The notes under the pieces: generated by a model
The model's input: the letters and a program-made list of their open reading frames with translations, nothing else
What the model was told of the DNA's origin: nothing
Database searches by the model: none
Program-made: the position numbers and the translations under genes
Source of the DNA: Telopea speciosissima
Taxonomy: Eukaryota; Streptophyta; Magnoliopsida; Proteales; Proteaceae
NCBI RefSeq assembly: GCF_018873765.1
Contig: NC_057925.1
Span: 60,152,970 to 60,216,969 of the forward strand
Direction: 5' to 3'
Length of the DNA stretch: 64,000 nt
Shown: piece by piece, positions 58,893 through 64,000 of the stretch
Layout of the letters: each line of letters starts with the position of its first letter
How positions within the stretch are numbered: position 1 is the first letter of the stretch

Positions 58893-60215
58893 TTTCCCTT
58901 CACAAATTAATGGTAGCTAAGGTGATAGCCGTATTGGATGTGTTGTCTAACCAAACAGTGGATGAGGAGTACATTGGAGGCGTGACTGAACTAGCTTTGT
59001 CTGAGAATCCAGTCATAAAGGCAGCATTTGAGAGATTTAATATGAAATTGAAGGAGCTTGAAAAACAGAAGTGACGCAGTATCATGGAAGAAGGGCTCAA
59101 CCGAAATCTGTCAAAACCATCGAGTTAACTCGGTTTCTCAGGTTTACGAAACGAATTGAAGGGTGATTTTAAAAATTCAGGGTTTCGATTGAAATTCGAT
59201 GGTTTCGACCGAGATGTTGGTAATTTCGCAAGTTTCGACACTTATGCCCATCGAAACTTGGGGAAACCTGACTCGAAACCAGTATAAATACTTAAGAATG
59301 CCAGTAATCAGGTCACAAACTAGGACATACACTTATTTCTGCCTAAGTAAATGTTTTTGTATTTGTATTCATTTACTTAAGATATTATTCATAAATAAGG
59401 AAATACCCCTATATTTGAATCCAATAAAAATAGTTAAAAAATCAAATTCAAAAATAAAAAAATAAAAAAATCAACCCCCAAGTTCAAGAATAAAAATTGA
59501 ATTTTCAGCGGTAGGTGCAAATTTCAACTTTCTAATGCTGGGGTTTTTCTTAAATCTAAAAATTCCATAAATCTTAATATAGTAAAACATTGCTAAAACC
59601 CAGAAGTGTGGTAAAATATTTATTTGTTTTGATATCCAAAAAAATATTTTCATTCAGAGCTATTTTGACAGCATTTGCGCACACAAAACTAAGTTTGACC
59701 GGTACATAACTCCTTCAATATAAATCAGATTTAAGCAATCTTGGATTTATTGGAAAGTTGTCAAAACAAAGTTTTCTAACAAATCCAAGATTGCTTAAAT
59801 CTAATTTATATTGAAGGTGTTATGTTTCGATTAAACCTTATTCGATACCATGTCTAAGAACAGTATACAATATCAAAATTGGATCAAAATCATAAGTATT
59901 ATTTTTAGTGTTCTCTATGTGAAACTAATGCATGGATTGGATTTAAAATATTAAAAATAAACAGCACAACAAGAATCAGAACAAGAAAACGACTTCTGGG
60001 TCTTGAAACCAAGGTTTAAGTTAGCTTGAAAAAAAATTTTAAGTTTCAACTGAAATATGATTGAAACCGAAACAAATTTGATTTCTAACTAATCGAAACC
60101 TAATTGAAACCCGAGTTTTATAACCTTGTCCAGTATAACCCCACGAGCTCTTGAAACCATTCACAAAACCTGGGGTCAGTGGAAGGAAAGTTCCTTACGG
60201 CATCTCCATTTATAA
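58893..60215 (+). pseudogene. LOX-E: lipoxygenase last-exon relic split by a TIR element
   Basis: 58893-59075 encodes VIAVLDVLSNQTVDEEYIGG ... SENPVIKAAFERFNMKLKEL, the second half of a LOX last exon. The C-terminus resumes at about 60135 with ELLKPFTKPGVSGRKVPYGI then SI-stop. Between them is a 1.05-kb insertion (59083-60128). The rest of the gene is absent, and a stop lies just before the resumed C-terminus. The C-terminal motif GRKVPYGISI differs from the GMGIPNSISI of LOX-B/C, so it comes from a different LOX lineage. Confidence 0.85.
59083..60128. mobile_element. TIR element inserted in the LOX-E relic
   Basis: Boundaries are inferred from the interruption of LOX sequence. The left end is CATGGAAGAAGGGCTC and the right end, read inward, is CAAGGTTATAAAACTC. 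Flanks are CGCAGTAT and TCCAGTAT, a decayed 8-bp duplication. The left end resembles that of the hAT at 12913. The middle (59370-59800) matches 10380-10750 in reverse orientation. Confidence 0.55.
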
Positions 60216-60510
60216 CTTGGAAGTTCCTTGTGGTCAAGTTGTGGCTAATCACTGTCAAGTCACATCAATGACTGAGTGTATCTTTATCAAAGAAAGATGA
60301 AATAAATGTGCGGAAATTAAAGCCTTTGCTACCTTCTTGATTTTTTTTTTTTTTTCTCAATTGTAAGTTGGATGGTGAGAGCATGATATTAAATATTTTC
60401 TAAAAGTACATATTTAGATGGACCTTGTCTTCCTTTGTCCATGGTGAAGGAAGAACCTTCTCACAATAGATATCTAAAACTCCTAGTTAATTATATAGAT
60501 CTTTATCCCT

Positions 60511-60652
60511 TGCAATTTCCTGCCAATTCTCCTAGTGCCCCTAACAAGGGGGGCACAATGTTCATTCCACTTCTGCCCGAATACTCTGCTCGGGTGGGGT
60601 CCACCCCTTCTTATTATAGGCACTAGGGAATTGGGCCGGACAGGAAATTGCA
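60511..60652. mobile_element. Foldback element, family shared with LOX-C intron 1
   Basis: TGCAATTTCCTGCC...CCTAGTGCC pairs with GGCACTAGG...GGACAGGAAATTGCA. The loop carries CTCTGCTCGGGTGGGGTCCA, like the loop of the element at 42071-42234. Both are followed by GGAGATAATTTTCC or GGTGATAATTTTCC. Confidence 0.8.
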
Positions 60653-60759
60653 GGAGATAATTTTCCCTAATTGAACTGAGAAGGAGTATTTATGATCATG
60701 AAGAATAAGGTTGACCATTTGTTAAGTTTTAAACTTAAATTCAATCATGGGAAGAGGTT

Positions 60760-60910
60760 AGGTATGCTAACGGTATACCGTAAGCTAGCACCCTATGTTT
60801 CTATCTCTCTCTTCCTCCTTTTGAGGGTTAAGGGAGTCATTTCAAAGGAGGGGGAGGAAGAGAGAGATAGACACATAGGGTATTAGCTTATGGTACACCG
60901 CTAGCATACC
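60760..60910. mobile_element. Foldback MITE with arms of about 58 bp
   Basis: GTATGCTAACGGTATACCGT ... TCTATCTCTCTCTTCCTCC pairs with GGAGGAAGAGAGAGATAG ... GGTACACCGCTAGCATAC. Partial copies of the same end (TTGGGCATACCGCTAGC) occur in LOX-D intron 1 at about 63338 and 63475. Confidence 0.85.
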
Positions 60911-61874
60911 CATCCTCCCCCTTCCCTTCGATCATATATCCTCCTATATATTGACATACACTACCTTTTCGTGGTCTAGGAATTAATTGCACCTGCCTCT
61001 TACTATTCCTAAAATTTTCAAAGCTTCATTTAGCCACTTTATTTGTACTATCATGGTTGGAACTTGAGTGTGAACATGCCGGATACCTGGCCTATATTTG
61101 TCTATAAAATTTCAGCTTATCCCATATGTCGTTTAGCATAATTAAATGCCCCATCCATAGATTCCATGATGGATGTACCATTCAAGTAAAACACTAACAT
61201 ATTGAGCTCTTAACTTTTTTGAGGGATGTAGAAATGCTTTTAACATGCTGGGAAAGGGTTCGCTGCTAGGCTGTGTGACCCCTACCCAGTATCAAGCACA
61301 CAGGCATCCAAGAGGAAGGATGCGACAGTCATTTCATGTTCCATGTGAGATGGCAAAGGATGCTACCAGGCTCCCTTTTTTCTCTCTGTCTCTCTCTAAC
61401 ATTTTGATTCAAGTTTTGAAAGACATCTTTCAAATGAAAAAAACAAAATTTTCAACAGAATTTTTTTACCAGTTTTATTATCGTGAAATGAATTCCAAAT
61501 TCTACCCATTACTAGTCGATTGGCCCTTTCGGGGATTTTACCTGCAAGGATTAAAAACTTAGAATCAAGATCCAGTTTGTTTGGGCTGATCCCAATCCGG
61601 AATGGATCGTAATCGAACTGGATCGGCTTTGGAATCAGCATATTCCAAACATCTAGCCAACAAGGTTTTTCCGTAGAAAATTTGTCTGAATCGGATAGGG
61701 ACTGGGAGAAAATGATCGACCTCAGCCGACTCTGGTCCAGTTTGTACGATGAGAAATTGTGAAGCGATAGCCATAGAAAATTGCTTCAAAAAATTTCACG
61801 TGCAAATTTAGTGAGACATGTGTGTGTGACACAACATACACTAGAAAAAAAAAAATCCTCTCAAATTCCCTAAA

Positions 61875-62035
61875 ATGCAGTGTCGTGAAGTTTCGGGTTG
61901 AGAGTTGGACACTTGGCAGGCACGACACCCAATGTTACCAAACTCAAAAATTAAGTGAAAAAAAAAGTACTCAATTGACCTCGAACCATTGATGTCACGC
62001 TTGCCAGGTGTCAACCTCTCAAACCCGAACTGCAC
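61875..62035. mobile_element. Foldback element upstream of LOX-D
   Basis: Left arm TTTCGGGTTGAGAGTTGGAC...CTTGGCAGGC pairs imperfectly with right arm CTTGCCAGGTGTCAACCTCT...AAACCCGAA. The arms of about 50 bp surround a spacer of about 60 bp. Confidence 0.7.
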
Positions 62036-62550
62036 CCCACTCCGCGATCAAGGAATTAGAGAGGATTTTAATTAACTTACACCAATCAATCGAGATCAGA
62101 TCATGCCCTTGTACAAGTACCGTCCAAGGCCACTCACATGGATTAATCCACTCCTCCAATGGGACCCACAGTAGATTCCATATGACTGGCCCTAGAGGGC
62201 CTTGGACGATGAATTTTTATCTTCTCAAGAACGGTGCACTGCCTAGTACACCTCACTTGAGAATCCAACCGTACACTCAAACATTTGAGAAGATAAAAAG
62301 ACGCCACTGCCTCGACGGTGCACTGCACTTGAGAGGATAAAAATCCCTTGGACGGTCTCAACTAACCTTCTCCCCCGCCGACGCTAGCTTCTTCTCTAGT
62401 CTCTAGTTTTTGTGATTACTTCCATCACTTTCAGAATGCTCTCTACAGAATTAAATCTTCTTGTGAAATTTTATACTTGTCTTGCTTATTTAAACGTTGT
62501 GATATAACTTTGTAATCCAATTCCAACCACCATTAATAAAGTTCTCTCCC

Positions 62551-62557
62551 TATAAAT
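62551..62557 (+). promoter_or_regulatory. Candidate TATA box of LOX-D
   Basis: TATAAAT lies 138 bp before the LOX-D ATG. It is followed by a (CTT)n pyrimidine tract (about 62562-62590) and a (GA)n tract (about 62611-62637) in the presumed leader. Confidence 0.6.
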
Positions 62558-62688
62558 TCTTTCTTCTTCTTCTTCTTCTTCTTCTTCTTATAGCTGTGTG
62601 TGTCACAGTTACAGAGAGAGAGAGAGAGAGAGAGAGACCCTCTTTGGCTCACTCAGTTAAAGTAAGTCAAGAAACGCTGGAGAGATCG

Positions 62689-63043
62689 ATGTTTGAGACT
62701 CATCTGCGCCCATTATCTGATACTAATGGACCAGTACTCTTGAGCTTACCAAAGGTTATAGTCTCCAGCCATGGGACTTATAAAGTAGTGTTTCCCATCA
62801 GAACAGTGCCGGCGACTCAGTTTCCAAAACTGAAGAGTAGTTGTTGCCATTATCGTCGTCGTCGCCGATCATCAGTCTCCGGTGGTGGCATTAGAGCAAT
62901 GGCTAATAATGCAGCAGAAGCAGAGAATTCTATCACCATTACTGCCGTTGTCACAACTAAGGTTCCATTAAGCCTCAGTAATGTTGAGGATATTCTTGGG
63001 AGAACCTTTCATTTGGAGCTCGCAAGCGCTCAACTTGATCCAA
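62689..63043 (+). CDS. LOX-D: 13-lipoxygenase exon 1, gene continues past the window
   Basis: ATG at 62689 starts MFETHLRPLSD, the same position as LOX-C's MFETRLMRPSD; the codon four residues upstream is Met in C but Leu (CTG) here, supporting this start. The exon encodes an Arg/Ser-rich plastid transit peptide (RRRRRSSVSGGG) and then the PLAT-domain start ITAVVTTKVPLSLSNVEDIL. It ends at LDPK with donor A/GTAAGT, the phase used by LOX-B and -C. No defect is seen in the 355 nt visible. Exon 2 lies beyond 64000, so intactness cannot be judged. By neighbour and sequence it should act like LOX-B. Confidence 0.92.
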
Positions 63044-64000
63044 GTAAGTAGTAGTAGTAGTAGTAGTATTATATATAGTAGCAATTCTCATTTATGGGTA
63101 CCTCTATAGTTTTATTATGGAAATAATGTAGCAAAACCATTTTTCCCAGCAAAAATGGTTGTTTGATTTAAGCCACCATGAGGGCTGGTACTGTTTTTCT
63201 TTTAATCCAAACCAAGGTTTAAAAACTCAGGAATCCGTCATGGAATCCACCGGAACCTTAGAAAATGGAATAGGGAGGAAGAAGTAAAGAATTTCAACCG
63301 TGATTTCTTTTTATTATTTTTTTTAAGGGAGAGGGTTGGGCATACCGCTAGCTTTCCTCGAGATAGCGGCTGTGCCCTATAACATGGGAGAGAGGGCACA
63401 ACACCGGAACCCTAGAAAATGGAATAGGGAGGAAGAAGTTAAGATTTCAAGAGTGAATTTTTTTAGGGAGAGGGTTGGGCATGCCGCTAGAGCCAGCGGT
63501 TGTGACCTATACGGTGGGAGAGAGATAGACTCAAACTGGGTACAATGTCGGTGTGTCCATCTTTACCTTTTTTTAATAAGTTTTTATTTAAAATACTTGT
63601 AGATATTGCTATAAAAGGTAAGTTTCATTGATCATCTGATATTTTAATGATTAAAAGAAGAGAAAAATGGCCAAAAAATGAAGATTTGCATCCATAGTCG
63701 ATTCAAAATAGGGTTTTAGAAATTTGGCATAATCGAAATCAAGGTTGTCCGATTCTTTGAACTATGATCCAAATAATTAGATAGATTGGATGCCCTCTTA
63801 AAAGACATATGTGGTCATTTTTGTGAAATTAGCAAAAGATTCTATTTTTATGAGGACAAAAAAAGAAATCAATAATGAAGGAGGAATCCCTTCATCAGTG
63901 TCATTGGTCCAATAGTCTAATCTAATTGGATTACCGAAGGGTGTATTGGATCATGAACAACAAGGGTAGGAGTTAACGGATCCGGCTTCTCTCTAACACA
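63044..64000 (+). other. LOX-D intron 1, running out of the window
   Basis: It begins GTAAGTAG followed by (TAG)n. It contains two partial copies of GGGAGAGGGTTGGGCATACC (about 63330 and 63467), each with ACCGCTAG/AGCGGTTGTG-type sequence related to the foldback at 60760. No exon 2 (GYAxW...GNAKxEGK) is present. Confidence 0.6.

Larger units (their letters stand above)
60216..62550. other. Spacer between LOX-E and LOX-D, rich in foldback elements
   Basis: No gene recognised. Three foldback repeats are listed separately; GAATCGG-type repeats lie at 61560-61740. At 62110-62360 the motif CGTCCAAGG occurs in both orientations together with repeated CGGTGCACTG, suggesting another degenerate inverted element. 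Confidence 0.5.

Overview
The window is flowering-plant nuclear DNA. It has introns with GT/AG borders, chloroplast-type lipoxygenase genes, plant RTE-type LINEs, Au-type SINEs, hAT transposons, copia and gypsy LTR elements, many foldback MITEs, and an integrated copy of a plant pararetrovirus (Caulimoviridae). No species can be named from the sequence alone. All calls come from reading the sequence and remembered family motifs; no database was searched.

Layout. Positions 1-4440 hold minus-strand RTE LINE copies, one of them split by a non-autonomous hAT element with an exact 8-bp target duplication. From 6360 to 18164 on the minus strand lie five intact exons of glutamine-dependent NAD+ synthetase, covering the nitrilase/glutaminase half only. 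A 5'-UTR intron probably extends this gene to about 23960. Its introns carry a 4.7-kb decayed hAT, another hAT-family element with a serial array of its 3' ends, two Au SINEs with exact target duplications, and a collapsed gypsy remnant. Around 24265-24738 a small possible gene exon sits between the arms of an 83-bp inverted repeat.

From 27314 to the right edge is a cluster of type-2 (chloroplast 13-) lipoxygenase loci. LOX-A (27314-29946, +) is a multiply broken pseudogene. LOX-F (about 30440-30576, +) is a short relic. LOX-B (36347-31090, -) is an apparently intact nine-exon gene of 893 codons. LOX-C (40855-58212, +) is interrupted by mobile DNA. LOX-E (58893-60215, +) is a relic split by a TIR element. 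LOX-D (from 62689, +) is cut by the window end. B would make 13-hydroperoxy fatty acids in plastids, which feed jasmonate and green-leaf-volatile synthesis.

The most notable structure is inside LOX-C. A minus-strand copia element entered exon 2. Its 5' LTR is cut after about 430 of 923 bp, and there a one-genome-length pararetroviral copy (48620-56691) begins exactly at the tRNA-Met primer-binding region. It ends with a 20-nt repeat of its own start and joins LOX exon 7 through a TATCA microhomology. About 1.7 kb of LOX and 0.5 kb of LTR are missing at the join. This looks like capture of linearised viral DNA at a chromosome break, leaving LOX-C with intact flanking exons but no middle.
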